A DNA stretch of 64,000 nucleotides from JACJYC01 sp964558465 (GCA_964558465.1 CAZLEF010000027.1:1-64000), one strand, 5' to 3'. Positions 39,888 to 49,884 are shown, numbered from the stretch's first letter. Program-made: numbers and translations. The notes: generated by a model from the letters alone, not told the origin.

Positions 39888-41705
39888 ATGACTAAAATTC
39901 AACCGGCTTTCATTTTTTTATCGAATCGTTTAATTGGGGTGGGCCATCGGACGCCTTTCTCCAATGCGTTATATGGCGTATTCCTGATTTTTTTTCTTTC
40001 AGCCTTGCCGCAAAGAAGCTTGGCGCAGGTCAGTTTTGAGGCGTTCGCCGATTCCAGGCAGGTCCCGGTCAATAATTATTTCCAGATCAGTTTTACTTTG
40101 CGAAACGCCGATGGGGAGGATTTTCGCCCCCCCGCTTTCAAAAACTTTACAGTGGTGGGGCCGCCGGGCAGATCGGCCAGTACAACGATCATCAATGGAA
40201 AAATGTCAAAAGAACTTTCCTATAATTACACTTTACAACCCCAAAAAAAAGGCCGTTTTACCATCGGCAGCGCTTCCATCAAAGTGAATGGGCGGCGGTT
40301 CGAAACCAAACCGGTAACGATCGAAGTAGTAGACGGGATAAAAGCCAACCCCGATAAAAAAGGCGAAGAAGTTTTCCTTCGGTCGTGGCCTACGGATACC
40401 ACGGTATGGGTGGGTCAGCAGGTTGGCCTTGCATACAAATTGTATTCCGCCATCCCGATCGACCGGTATAATGTGGTGGAGGAGGCCAAATATGAAGATT
40501 TTTTTGCCCAGGACCTGCGGCGTTTTGATAACCGGCAGGAACGCGAGATCATCTCAGGGGTGCAGTACGCCACCCGGGTGATCAAACAACTGGCTTTATT
40601 TCCTCAGCGATCGGGGGATCTTGAGGTCGGCCAGTTCAACATTCAACTGATTGCCGAGGAAGTTGATCCGCGCAGCCGCAACAATTTTTTTCCCTTGTCG
40701 CGCACCCGCCTGATCCCGGCTGCTGTTCCGCCGCTCACCATCCATGCCCGGCCTTTACCCCCCGATCCGCCTTCGGGTTTCACCGGAGCGGTCGGAAGGT
40801 TTGAAGTCAGCAGCAGTATAACAAACGACCGGATCACGACCGATGACGCGTTGTCCGTTCGCCTGGTCATTCGCGGCAATGGCGACCCAAAAAGGATACA
40901 GCCCCCTGAAATTGTTTTTCCGGAGGGTTTTGAAGTGTACCCCCCAAAAATACAGGAAGAGACCTCATTTGAGCAGGATAACCAGTTGTTGACCCAAAAA
41001 ACATTTGAGTACCTGGCGGTTCCCAATACCCCGGGGCAATACGCCATACAATTTGGATTTTCCTGGTTTGATCCCGATTCTGCCAAATATGCAACCTATC
41101 AGTCGGATGCATTTGCGGTATCCGTCACACAAGGCGCGAACGCCAAAAAGAACCGGAAGCAAAATGAGGATGCCGGGGATTTGGTCAAAGACATCCGCTA
41201 CCTGAAAACGGGGTTCCACCCGCGGAACCCCGGCGTATTCACAGGTTCCGCTATGTTTTGGCTGCTTTTTACCCTGCCGCCCGGGGCTTTGCTCTTTCTT
41301 TTCTTTTTCAAACAATGGAGAACCCGGCAATCCCTGATCGATCCTGCCCAAAAGGATTATAATAAAGCGCAAAAACTGGCCTTGTTAACCCTCAAAACGG
41401 CAAATGCCCATCGCCAGGCCGGTAATGGAAAGGCGTATTACGAGGCGCTCGAATCGGCATTGAACGGCTACCTCGAACGCAAATTCGACTTGAAGGGCGC
41501 CAGGCTTCAACGGGAATTTATTCAGGAACGGTTAACTGAAAAAGGCATCCCCCCGGCCCTGGCAGACGAGCTTTTTTCCCTGCGCCAGCGGGTGGAAATC
41601 GCTTTGTACGGCGGAGCGATCCGGCAGGAAGACCTGGAAAATGATCATAAAAAGGCAGCGGAATGGATTGCCCGATGCGAGGGGGAACTGGATGCTGGAT
41701 ACTAG
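39888..41705 (+). CDS. BatD family protein
   Basis: 605 residues, the family's usual length. Signal peptide to about residue 47, then three beta domains of about 110-120 residues each (first one SFEAFADSRQVPVNNYFQIS; FVVGPPGR-like segment near 85). A transmembrane helix is at about 445-465 (MFWLLFTLPPGALLFLFFF), followed by a cytoplasmic helical tail (KDYNKAQKLALLTLKTANAH). It probably links the VWA proteins to a periplasmic target. The stop TAG lies inside the CTAGATGCTGG repeat. Confidence 0.88.
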   Translation: MTKIQPAFIFLSNRLIGVGHRTPFSNALYGVFLIFFLSALPQRSLAQVSFEAFADSRQVPVNNYFQISFTLRNADGEDFRPPAFKNFTVVGPPGRSASTTIINGKMSKELSYNYTLQPQKKGRFTIGSASIKVNGRRFETKPVTIEVVDGIKANPDKKGEEVFLRSWPTDTTVWVGQQVGLAYKLYSAIPIDRYNVVEEAKYEDFFAQDLRRFDNRQEREIISGVQYATRVIKQLALFPQRSGDLEVGQFNIQLIAEEVDPRSRNNFFPLSRTRLIPAAVPPLTIHARPLPPDPPSGFTGAVGRFEVSSSITNDRITTDDALSVRLVIRGNGDPKRIQPPEIVFPEGFEVYPPKIQEETSFEQDNQLLTQKTFEYLAVPNTPGQYAIQFGFSWFDPDSAKYATYQSDAFAVSVTQGANAKKNRKQNEDAGDLVKDIRYLKTGFHPRNPGVFTGSAMFWLLFTLPPGALLFLFFFKQWRTRQSLIDPAQKDYNKAQKLALLTLKTANAHRQAGNGKAYYEALESALNGYLERKFDLKGARLQREFIQERLTEKGIPPALADELFSLRQRVEIALYGGAIRQEDLENDHKKAAEWIARCEGELDAGY

Positions 41706-41784
41706 ATGCTGGATGCTGGATCCACGCCTGTGGCGTGGTGGATGCTAGATGCCGGATGCTAGATACCAGCATCCAGCATCCAGT
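41688..41784. repeat. Composite palindrome, CTAGATGCTGG family
   Basis: Left arm CTGGATGCTGGATACTAGATGC (and further words) faces GATGCTAGATACCAGCATCC... words around a CCACGCCTGTGGCGTGG core. It contains the stop codon of batD and lies at the end of the convergent DUF2911 gene. Confidence 0.9.
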
Positions 41785-42662
41785 TATAGCTTCGCTTTCC
41801 ACTCAGAGACCATCTTATCCATCCGGTCTTTGGAAGCGGAATAAAATTGATCTTCCGAGTTGGCCTGGCCGATCTCGGCGGCTTTGCCGGCGCTTTCAAC
41901 AGCAGCCTTATAATCCCCTTTTTTTGCTTCCAGCCGGGCTTTGGTCCACCAGTTGCTGGAATGGCTGAAAAGTTCAGTTGACTGATTGGCAAAACTCAGC
42001 GCCCATTCGGTGTACCGGTCGCTGTCCGCCAGATAATCCGCAGCCTGGGCATAAACCTTCCAGTGATCCTCTGCCGGAGATTTGGCGGTAGCTTCTTCTA
42101 TTTTAAGCTGGACCATGGCGAGCAAATCGGTTTGAAAGCGGAGGTAAAGCACCTTTTTTTCCCAGGCAAAACGAATATAACCGAGATCCCGGTCTTGTTC
42201 GACAATGGAAAAACTGAGCCTTTCCTCCGGATTGGCGAGGGTTTTTACCTCAACCGGAATACGAAGCGCATCCTGTGTTTCGTCATACTGATAGGCGCCC
42301 CACTGGTCGGCAACTTTATTAAAAACGGCCGTCCAGGTTTCGCCCTCCTGGGCGATCAGGAAAAACGAATATTTTCCTTTCGGAAGAACAGCGCCTTCGA
42401 TCGTCAGATCGGTACTCACCGAAAGGGTGGTCGCCTCATTGGCGCCGGCCCGCCAAACCTGGTCAAAGGGCACCATTTCACCCCAGATCGTCCGGCCATT
42501 GACGGCCGGGCTGGAATAAACGATCTCGATTTCCGTATAACCAATGGTGTTGGCGGTTTTGGCCTTAGGGCTTTTTCTGGGGAGCTCCAGTTGTGCAAAC
42601 GAAGGCGCAATGATCGCTGCAACCAAACCCACGGTCATCAGAAGGATACGAATACGGTTCAT
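41784..42662 (-). CDS. DUF2911 domain protein
   Basis: 292 residues. Signal peptide 1-23. The DUF2911 region (about 28-165) shows IEIVYSSPAVNGRTIWGEMV, VWRAGANEATTLSVSTDLTI, GKYSFFLIAQEGETW and FNKVADQWGAYQYDE, a beta-sandwich family common in Bacteroidota. A helical TPR-like C-terminus follows (about 180-290). Function is unknown. It is 76 bases downstream of the BNR-propeller gene and in the same direction. Confidence 0.88.
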   Translation of the reverse strand: MNRIRILLMTVGLVAAIIAPSFAQLELPRKSPKAKTANTIGYTEIEIVYSSPAVNGRTIWGEMVPFDQVWRAGANEATTLSVSTDLTIEGAVLPKGKYSFFLIAQEGETWTAVFNKVADQWGAYQYDETQDALRIPVEVKTLANPEERLSFSIVEQDRDLGYIRFAWEKKVLYLRFQTDLLAMVQLKIEEATAKSPAEDHWKVYAQAADYLADSDRYTEWALSFANQSTELFSHSSNWWTKARLEAKKGDYKAAVESAGKAAEIGQANSEDQFYSASKDRMDKMVSEWKAKL

Positions 42663-42738
42663 AACATTTTTTTATGGTTTAAAGGAACTTGCCGAAAATA
42701 ACATCCGGCGCAAGGGTAAAGTTTTTTGAAACCCCGAA

Positions 42739-45700
42739 TTAAAACGCTTCACCAAGCAACTGCAACAATAACCCTGAACCGGACGGACTGATTTTCAACC
42801 CATTGTTGCCGCCTGCGCTACCGGGCGTTTCTTCAGATTTAAAGGTGTTAAAATCCGGAAAAGAAAGGGCCGTTTGGCCGGTTTTGACCAGGCGGGCGTT
42901 TACGGCAACCAATTGCACCTCCGTGATGTTCCTGAGTGTTTCCGAAGCCTTTTTCAACTCGGCATCCAGGTTGGCTGCCCTTTTCAACTGTGAATTGGAA
43001 GGTATTCCCGGGAAGGAACTCACCTGGCCGTACAGTTCGGAGATTTGTTCGTAAAGCCGTTCTTCTTCGGCAACATAGCCATCACCCTCAGATGCAACCA
43101 GGTGGTCTTTCAGTTTGAGAATAGCGGCCAGGAAGTCGTCGGTTTGTTTTTGCCACTTTCCTTTATCCGGTTTTATATTTTTAAGTCCTGTTTCCAGGGT
43201 TGTCAGCACTTTATGGTGATACGCCATTTGTTCCATCATGTCATAGAGTTGCATGGTGGTTGCCCGCTGAGCTTTCCGGTCTTCAGCGGTATAAGGCGAT
43301 TCAGGGTCGTTCACCAGGGTAAAAGAGGAGGTATATTCTTCTTTTCCCTTGATCACTTTCACGTCGTATTTCCCAGCCTGGAGGTTGGGGCCGAACAGGG
43401 AGCCAAATAAGGACATCCGGTTGGTGCTCGGCGGCGCCTTCGGACGGTCCATTGCGGTCGGCATTTCCACCAGGTTGATCCCTGCGCTTTTGCCGGCGGG
43501 CAGGGTCTTCAACAGGGCGCCATCCTTCCACACTTCGATCACCATTTTGCCGAAGGTGTGGCGTTTATCCATAAAGTATACGATCTGGGCGGCTGAACTT
43601 GGGTTGGGGCCGACAAAGTTACCGGATCCGCCAAACCATGCGGTGCCGGCGCCGGGGTCGCGCAATACGGTCGGACGCGTTTCAAAAAAATGGAATTTGG
43701 AGGCCAGTATTTGATCGGTCGCCTGCCGGAGCGGGGTGATATCGTCCAGTATGATGACGCCGCGGCCGTGTGTGGCCATTACCAGGGCATGATCGCGCGG
43801 ATGGATCACCATATCCTGCACGCCTGCCTGGGGCATATTGCTGGTGAAATGACCCCAGGCTGCGCCGCCGTTGGTGGAAATGAACAAACCGGATTCCGTA
43901 CCCAGGAACAGAAGATCGGGATTGACGATATCCTGACGCACGCTCAGGGCATAACCTTTGATGTCGGCAGTGGTCAGGTTCACCCAGGTTTTTCCGAGGT
44001 CCGTTGTCTTGAACAAATAGGTTTTCATATCCCCCATCCGGTGGTTGTCGAAGGTAACGAAAGCTGTGCGGGCATCCATCCTGCCGGGTTCGATGAAGGA
44101 AACCCAGGCATTGGCCGGAAGGCCGGGAACATTGGGAGTTGTATTGGTCCAGGTTTTACCGCCGTCGGTGGTCACCTGAAGGTTGCCGTCGTCGGTACCC
44201 GCCCAGATGGTATTGACATCCTTGTAAGACTCGGCAATGGCATAAATGGTGCAATGGTTTTCGGCTGTCGAATTGTCCAGGGTCAGGCCGCCGGACTCTG
44301 ATTGTTTTTGTTTTTCTTTGTCGTTGGTGGTCAGGTCGGGCGAAATGCGGCGCCAGGTATCGCCCATATCATCGGAAGCGAACAGGTACTGGGCGCCGAA
44401 ATACATGCGCTCCGGGTTGTTCCGGCTGATGTGAACGGGCGAATTCCAGTTGAACCGGTAAGGGTCTTCTCCGGTTTCCGGAAACGGCCGGATATTTTTG
44501 GCCAGGCCGGTCTTTTTACTGTAGCGTACCAGGTTACCGCCCTGGTATTCGCTGAAAACCACGTCTTTATCCCTGGGGTGGCGGAACGAATAAAAGCCGT
44601 CGCCGCCAAAAGTGGATTGCCAGTCGCTATTGGAGATCCCGCCCGCTTTTTGGCTGGGTGCAAACCACGACCCGTTGTCCTGAAGACCGCCATAGACGTT
44701 ATAGGGCTGTTCGTCATCGACGCTGACATGATAAAACTGGGAGAGGGGCAGGTTCATCCACATTTTGAAGGTATAACCCCGGTCGAAGGATTCGTACACG
44801 CCGCCGTCGGTGGCGAGGATCACATGTTTGGTATTATTTGGGTCGATGAGGATATCGTGGATATCGGAATGCACGGTGCCGTCGATGGAACGGAAACGGT
44901 TGCCCCGGTCTTCGCTGATAATGGCCTGAAGGCCGCATTTCATGACGATGCTGTCGTTTTTGGGGTCGACGGTCAGGCTGGAAAAATAGAAAGGCCGGAC
45001 GGTGGTATTAAATTCATTGTTGACCTTGTTCCAGGAAGCGCCCGCATCGGTGCTGAGGTACAGCCCCTTTTTGTCCTTGCTCTTGCATTCGACGGAGAGG
45101 TAGATAACCTGGCCGTTGGAAGGCGCGACGGCGATGGCCAAGCGGCCCAGTTTTTCCCCGGGGAGGCCGTTTTGCGCTTTGTTCCAGGTTTTGCCGCCGT
45201 CTGTTGATTTAAATAATCCGCTGCCGCCGGAGAAACCGGAGTCAAAGTCCCAGGGGCGCCGCCGGTAACTCCACATGGCGGCGTACAAAACGTCGGGGTT
45301 TTGCGGGTCAACAGCCAGGTCGCTGCAGCCGGTATCCGCGTCAAGGTAGAAGATGCGTTCCCAGGTTTTGCCGCCGTCGACCGTTTTATACACCCCTCTT
45401 TCTTCGTTAGCGTTCCACAGATGCCCCATTACCGCGACATAAACTACGTCAGAATTGTCGGGATGGATGATGATGTCCGCTATCCGTTCGGATGCAGGCA
45501 ATCCCATATGGGTCCAGGTTTCACCGGCATCCGAACTTTTGTAAATGCCGTCGCCGACAGACACGCTGTTGCGCACCCAAACTTCGCCCGTACCGACCCA
45601 AACATTCTTCGGATTGGAAGGGTCGATGGCAATTTTACCGATGGACATATTGTGTTCGTCAAAAACCGGCCTGAAAATGGCGCTGCCAGTGGTTGTTTTC

Positions 45701-45891
45701 CAGACGCCGCCGCCGGCCGAACCTACAAAAATGACCTCGGGTTGGGAGGGGTCCATGGCCAGGGTGGTTACCCGGCCGCTCATGGTTGCCGAACCGATCT
45801 GCCTGGCGCGCAAGCCGCCGAAGAGCTTGTCGTTCTGTCCCTGGACCTGGGTCAAACAAAGGAGGAGGAATAGGGGGAGGAGTGTTTTCAT
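42739..45891 (-). CDS. BNR / sortilin (VPS10)-type beta-propeller protein
   Basis: Start at ATG 45891, opening a signal peptide (MKTLLPLFLLLCLTQVQGQ); about 1050 residues. Repeated BNR motifs S-x-D-x-G-x-T-W run through residues 40-720: YKSSDAGETWTHMGLP, YKTVDGGKTWERIFY, FKSTDGGKTWNKAQNGLP, LQVTTDGGKTWTNTTP, LFKTTDLGKTWVNL. Such proteins fold as large ten-bladed sortilin-like propellers. A C-terminal helical domain (about 900-1000) follows. There is no T9SS sorting domain. A ligand-binding or hydrolytic role cannot be decided. It shares architecture with the protein at 49908. Confidence 0.85.
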   Translation of the reverse strand: MKTLLPLFLLLCLTQVQGQNDKLFGGLRARQIGSATMSGRVTTLAMDPSQPEVIFVGSAGGGVWKTTTGSAIFRPVFDEHNMSIGKIAIDPSNPKNVWVGTGEVWVRNSVSVGDGIYKSSDAGETWTHMGLPASERIADIIIHPDNSDVVYVAVMGHLWNANEERGVYKTVDGGKTWERIFYLDADTGCSDLAVDPQNPDVLYAAMWSYRRRPWDFDSGFSGGSGLFKSTDGGKTWNKAQNGLPGEKLGRLAIAVAPSNGQVIYLSVECKSKDKKGLYLSTDAGASWNKVNNEFNTTVRPFYFSSLTVDPKNDSIVMKCGLQAIISEDRGNRFRSIDGTVHSDIHDILIDPNNTKHVILATDGGVYESFDRGYTFKMWMNLPLSQFYHVSVDDEQPYNVYGGLQDNGSWFAPSQKAGGISNSDWQSTFGGDGFYSFRHPRDKDVVFSEYQGGNLVRYSKKTGLAKNIRPFPETGEDPYRFNWNSPVHISRNNPERMYFGAQYLFASDDMGDTWRRISPDLTTNDKEKQKQSESGGLTLDNSTAENHCTIYAIAESYKDVNTIWAGTDDGNLQVTTDGGKTWTNTTPNVPGLPANAWVSFIEPGRMDARTAFVTFDNHRMGDMKTYLFKTTDLGKTWVNLTTADIKGYALSVRQDIVNPDLLFLGTESGLFISTNGGAAWGHFTSNMPQAGVQDMVIHPRDHALVMATHGRGVIILDDITPLRQATDQILASKFHFFETRPTVLRDPGAGTAWFGGSGNFVGPNPSSAAQIVYFMDKRHTFGKMVIEVWKDGALLKTLPAGKSAGINLVEMPTAMDRPKAPPSTNRMSLFGSLFGPNLQAGKYDVKVIKGKEEYTSSFTLVNDPESPYTAEDRKAQRATTMQLYDMMEQMAYHHKVLTTLETGLKNIKPDKGKWQKQTDDFLAAILKLKDHLVASEGDGYVAEEERLYEQISELYGQVSSFPGIPSNSQLKRAANLDAELKKASETLRNITEVQLVAVNARLVKTGQTALSFPDFNTFKSEETPGSAGGNNGLKISPSGSGLLLQLLGEAF

Positions 45892-45895
45892 TTTT

Positions 45896-45982
45896 TTAGT
45901 CGTAAGTTGATAGTCGTAAGTCGTAAGTCGTAAGTCGTAAGTAATGTTTGGTGTCACTTACGACTTAGGACTTACGACTAAT
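45896..45982. repeat. Composite palindrome, TAGTCGTAAGT family
   Basis: Five TAGTCGTAAG words, a spacer AATGTTTGGTGT, and ACTTACGACTTAGGACTTACG, ACTA on the right. Lies between the LolA-like gene and the BNR gene. Confidence 0.85.
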
Positions 45983-46702
45983 TTACTTTTTAGGATAAAC
46001 GAACAAGCTGTCATCCAGATCAACATTGACTTCAGCTTTTTCGATGGTGATTTTTTGAGCGGATTGGCCGCCGACCTTCACCTCCAGGAAAAACGGCATC
46101 ATGAAACCTTCCACTTCCTGGTAATCGCTGAAATAGGTTTCGCTCATTTGTCCTTTGGCCTGGCCTGAGGTAATGGGCGATTGCATCATGACGGGTACAA
46201 AATATTCCTTATCGAAGAAATAGATCTCGATATCGCCGTTTTTCTTGGTCAGTTTGACCTTATGGGTAGCGGTTCCTTCAACAGTTTCTTCGCCCAGCAA
46301 TTCAGCGGTATGCCCTTTTTCCTTGTAATTGATGAAAGGGTTTTCGAATTCTTCTTTTTTCATTTCCTCCGCCATTTCTTCCGGCATCGGTTGAGCGTCG
46401 GGACCGGTCTGGAAGGGGTTGATCCACCAGGCCGTTTCGCCATCGTATGCCTGAACGATCTTCTGGCCCTGAACGTCAACGTCAACACGCTGTTTATTCG
46501 GTGTTTTGGCGGAGATCACGCCCGTAAATTCAAATCCGGACATGGACATTTTACCCGTCATTCTGGTCGTTTTCAGGGTATTCCACTTTTCAAGCCCGCC
46601 CGTGTTTTCAATGTAGCTGTTCAGAATTTCATCGAGGCTTTGAGCCGAAAGTGAAAGTGCAGCCGCGAAGGCCAACATCAAAAAGGATAGTCTTTTGAAC
46701 AT
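45983..46702 (-). CDS. LolA-like / outer-membrane lipoprotein sorting family protein
   Basis: Start at ATG 46702, opening a signal peptide (MFKRLSFLMLAFAAALSLSA). 239 residues with the LolA/LppX-like fold: YIENTGGLEKWNTLKTTRM, a curved beta-sheet with WWINPF and FFDKEYFVPVMMQSP. Proteins of this family hold lipid or lipoprotein acyl chains in the periplasm. It is not the classical LolA, which is shorter. Possibly cotranscribed with the BNR gene, with a palindrome between. Confidence 0.7.
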   Translation of the reverse strand: MFKRLSFLMLAFAAALSLSAQSLDEILNSYIENTGGLEKWNTLKTTRMTGKMSMSGFEFTGVISAKTPNKQRVDVDVQGQKIVQAYDGETAWWINPFQTGPDAQPMPEEMAEEMKKEEFENPFINYKEKGHTAELLGEETVEGTATHKVKLTKKNGDIEIYFFDKEYFVPVMMQSPITSGQAKGQMSETYFSDYQEVEGFMMPFFLEVKVGGQSAQKITIEKAEVNVDLDDSLFVYPKK

Positions 46703-46929
46703 TTTTTGGAATTTTTGCCCGAAATTAGACAAAACCCTCAAAACCGAGGTTTTTTTTAGATAAACAGGCGACCCTGACAGACGGATACGAACGATCATTC
46801 GTTATTTTTCAAAAAAAAAGCGCTTCACGGCCTCCGCCGGATCGGAAATCAGTTCTATTTTCTTATTTTTATCGGGCTGACGCCGTGATGAACCGGCAAA
46901 AAACCGATTGAACAACCACAACCTGACCC

Positions 46930-47850
46930 ATGCCCGCAGAAAGAATGATTGGATCCTTTTCCGGAAAAATGCCGGGGCCCCTGGTCGTATCCATCGGCGG
47001 GATGCATGGCAATGAGCCGGCCGGCGTGCATGCGATACAATCGGTGGTTCAGCTTTTGCAAACCCTTTCACCAACTTCCTTTTACGGCAAATTCGCCGGA
47101 TTCAGGGGAAATGTCCGGGCATTGGCCAACGGAAGCCGATATCTGAAACAGGATATGAACCGGCTTTGGAAGTCCGAACGAATCTACACGCTTTCGCAGC
47201 CAGGAACAGAAATCCCGGAGGATGAAGACGCTGAATTGTCGGAACTGGTGGCCTGCATCGAATCTGTCATCCGGGAAACATCATGGACCCAGATCTTCCT
47301 GCTCGACCTCCATACCACCAGCGCAGAAGGCGATATTTTTTCGGTGGTCTCCAACCGGCCGGAAAATGTGGGCCTCGGCCTGAGCCTTCATGCCCCCGTG
47401 GTAAAAGGACTTTTGTACAGGCTGGATGGCACGATCCTTCATTATTTCGACCAACGGAAGGAAATAACGTCCGCCTCTTTTGAGGCCGGACAACACCACG
47501 ACCCGCTTTCCGAAGCCCGGGCGACCGCTGCGCTGGTCAATTGCCTCAAAGCGGCAGGCTGCATCCGGGACACCCGTTTCGGCCTTGAGTACGACGAACT
47601 TTTGCGGGCCCATTGCAAAAATTTGCCCGCGCTGGTGCAAGTGACCGGATACCACAAGGTGCAGGAAGGCGATGGATTTCAGATGGTCCCCGGGTATAAA
47701 AATTTTCAACGGGTCAAACAAGGCGAGGTGTTGGCTTACGACCGGTCGGGGCCCATCACCGCTCCGGAAAACTGCCGGATTCTCATGCCACGGTACCAGG
47801 CGCAGGGGGAGGATGGATTTTTTCTGGTACGGGAGACTTCGGGGTTTTGA
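46930..47850 (+). CDS. Succinylglutamate desuccinylase / aspartoacylase family protein
   Basis: 306 residues. A zinc site as in the family: GGMHGNEPAGVHAIQ (His, Glu, about 20-30) and LLDLHTTSAEGDIFSVV (His, about 120). Further family features are NRLWKSERIYTL and NFQRVKQGEVLAYD near the C-terminus. It removes an acyl group from an N-acyl amino acid; the substrate here is not defined. No arginine succinyltransferase genes are near. Divergent from the LolA-like gene, with 227 bases between. Confidence 0.85.
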   Translation: MPAERMIGSFSGKMPGPLVVSIGGMHGNEPAGVHAIQSVVQLLQTLSPTSFYGKFAGFRGNVRALANGSRYLKQDMNRLWKSERIYTLSQPGTEIPEDEDAELSELVACIESVIRETSWTQIFLLDLHTTSAEGDIFSVVSNRPENVGLGLSLHAPVVKGLLYRLDGTILHYFDQRKEITSASFEAGQHHDPLSEARATAALVNCLKAAGCIRDTRFGLEYDELLRAHCKNLPALVQVTGYHKVQEGDGFQMVPGYKNFQRVKQGEVLAYDRSGPITAPENCRILMPRYQAQGEDGFFLVRETSGF

Positions 47851-47962
47851 GTGGAACCACTAAGAACACTGAGAACACTAAGAACACTAAGAACACTGAA
47901 ACCATGAAACCATGCCTTCCTTCGCCAAGGCTGCGACGGGTAAGAAACCATGAAACCATCCT
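47851..47962. repeat. Tandem AACACTAAG words and a module
   Basis: AACCACTAAGAACACTGAGAACACTAAG... followed by AAACCATGAAACCATG words and CCTTCCTTCGCCAAGGCTGCG, then AAACCATGAAACCAT again. It ends at purF. Confidence 0.7.
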
Positions 47963-47963
47963 T

Positions 47964-49856
47964 TCAATACGCCCGTTCATCCCGGTCTTCCATATAATTG
48001 ATAAAAGCCCGGTTGACCACGCGGTTGCCGCCCGGAGTAGGATAATTCCCGGAAAAATACCAGTCGCCCAGGTTGTTCGGACAGGCTTTGTGCAGATTTT
48101 CAATCGATTGATAGATCACTTCGACCTTGGGTTTGATATCCGGCGGGCATACGATCTTTGCGATCTGAGCGGAGATCTCTTCCGGCGTAAATTCATCGTA
48201 CAAGGCTGCCACCTCATTTTTGATCAATTCCTTGGGCAGGTTTTCCTGGGCTTTACACCGTTCGTAGGCCTCCTGCAGCAGGTGGCTTTTGCCGTTTTCC
48301 CTCAGCAGGTCCACCAGGGCGCGAAAGGCAACAAATTCTTTCATTTTGGACATGTCGATCCCGTAACAATCGGGGTACCGGATCTGGGGCGCCGACGAAA
48401 CGATGACAATTTTTTTGGGCCGAAGGCGGGAAGCCATCCGGATAATACTGCTGCGCAGCGTGGAGCCCCGCACGATGGAATCATCGAGCAGGACAATAGT
48501 ATCCTTTTCATTTTCGACAATTCCGTAAGTGACGTCATACATAAAGGAGATCATGGCGCCCCTCGAACTGTTATCGGCAATGAAAGTCCGCTGTTTGGCG
48601 TCCTTGTGGATGAGTTTTTCCACCCTGGGGCGCATGGCCAGGATCTTTTCCAGTTTTTTGGGTTTGGCGTCATCCCCCAGCTTCAGGATCTTATCCCGTT
48701 TGATATCGTTCAACCGTTCTTCCACCCCTTCGACCAAACCCAGGAAGGCCGTTTCAGCGGTATTGGGCACAAAAGAAAAAATGGTATGATCCAGATCGTG
48801 ATCTACTGCATCCAGCACTTTACCAGCCAGAAAATACCCCAGTTTTTTGCGTTCGAGGTAGATATCCCGGTCGCCGCCGCGGGAAAAATAGATCCGCTCA
48901 AAAGAGCAGGCAGTTCGTGGAAGCGGTTCAATAAACGGCTTTTCATCTACCTTGCCGTTTCGTTTTACGATCAGGGCATGTCCGGGCTGGATCTCCAGGA
49001 CCCTGCTGTGATGGACATCAAAAACGGTTTGAATGGCGGGTCTTTCCGACGCTACCACCACCACCTCCTCGTCCTGATAATAATAAGCGGGGCGTATGCC
49101 GGACGGGTCGCGCATGACAAAAGCGTCGCCATGTCCGATGAGGCCGGCCAGAACATATCCCCCGTCGAATTTCCGGCTGGCACGCCGGAGCAGGCGCTGG
49201 ACATCCAGGTTTTCGTAGATCAGGTCGTTGATCTGTTCGTTGGTATATCCGTCGGGTTTAAACCAGGTATGGAGGCGCTGGACCTCATCGTCGAGAAAAT
49301 GGCCGATCTTCTCCATTACGGTCACGGTATCCGATTTTTCTTTCGGGTACTGCCCTAAAGCCACCAATTCCTGAAAGAGTTCATCGACATTGGTGAGGTT
49401 GAAATTGCCGGCAAGGATGAGGTTGCGGTTCATCCAGTTGTTCTGCCGGAGGAAAGGGTGGCAGGTTTCGATGGAGTTGTCGCCGTGAGTACCGTACCGC
49501 AGGTGGCCTAAAAGCAACTCTCCGGTATACGGCAGGTTATCCTTCAGCCATTGGGCATCTTTCAGTTTTTCCGGGGGCAGTTCTTTGAAACGCCTGAAAA
49601 CGCCTTCAAAGAGGTCGTCCAGATAATTGGAGGCGTTGCTCCGGCGACGGCTGATGTATTTTGTTCCCGGGCTCACACCGATCTTGATGGTTGCGATTCC
49701 GGCGCCATCCTGCCCGCGGTTGCGCTGCTTTTGCATCAGCAACCGCAATTTTTCCACCCCGTAAAGGGCCGTGCCGTATTTTTTTTGATAAAAATCCAGC
49801 GGTTTTAACAATCTGACGAGTGCGATACCGCACTCATGCTTGATGATATCGCTCAT
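47964..49856 (-). CDS. purF: Amidophosphoribosyltransferase
   Basis: 630 residues, as in the longer Bacteroidota PurF-type proteins. The N-terminal glutaminase domain has the Ntn nucleophile Cys 9 (MSDIIKHECGIAL), followed by NRGQDGAGIA and GHLRYGTHG. The C-terminal PRTase domain has the PRPP loop IVLLDDSIVRGSTLRSSIIR (about 460-480), plus RTFIADNSSRGAMI. It makes 5-phosphoribosylamine, the first step of purine synthesis. Cys 9 implies an eight-residue propeptide. A -7 box TACCTTTG lies 29 bases upstream. No other purine gene is here. Confidence 0.9.
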   Translation of the reverse strand: MSDIIKHECGIALVRLLKPLDFYQKKYGTALYGVEKLRLLMQKQRNRGQDGAGIATIKIGVSPGTKYISRRRSNASNYLDDLFEGVFRRFKELPPEKLKDAQWLKDNLPYTGELLLGHLRYGTHGDNSIETCHPFLRQNNWMNRNLILAGNFNLTNVDELFQELVALGQYPKEKSDTVTVMEKIGHFLDDEVQRLHTWFKPDGYTNEQINDLIYENLDVQRLLRRASRKFDGGYVLAGLIGHGDAFVMRDPSGIRPAYYYQDEEVVVVASERPAIQTVFDVHHSRVLEIQPGHALIVKRNGKVDEKPFIEPLPRTACSFERIYFSRGGDRDIYLERKKLGYFLAGKVLDAVDHDLDHTIFSFVPNTAETAFLGLVEGVEERLNDIKRDKILKLGDDAKPKKLEKILAMRPRVEKLIHKDAKQRTFIADNSSRGAMISFMYDVTYGIVENEKDTIVLLDDSIVRGSTLRSSIIRMASRLRPKKIVIVSSAPQIRYPDCYGIDMSKMKEFVAFRALVDLLRENGKSHLLQEAYERCKAQENLPKELIKNEVAALYDEFTPEEISAQIAKIVCPPDIKPKVEVIYQSIENLHKACPNNLGDWYFSGNYPTPGGNRVVNRAFINYMEDRDERAY

Positions 49857-49884
49857 TTGCGCTTCCCTTCTTCATTGAAAGGCG

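Noticed and set aside
47847..49358. 503-codon plus-strand open frame
   Set aside because: Antisense to purF, whose motifs are intact; no recognisable domain, and it begins in a repeat.
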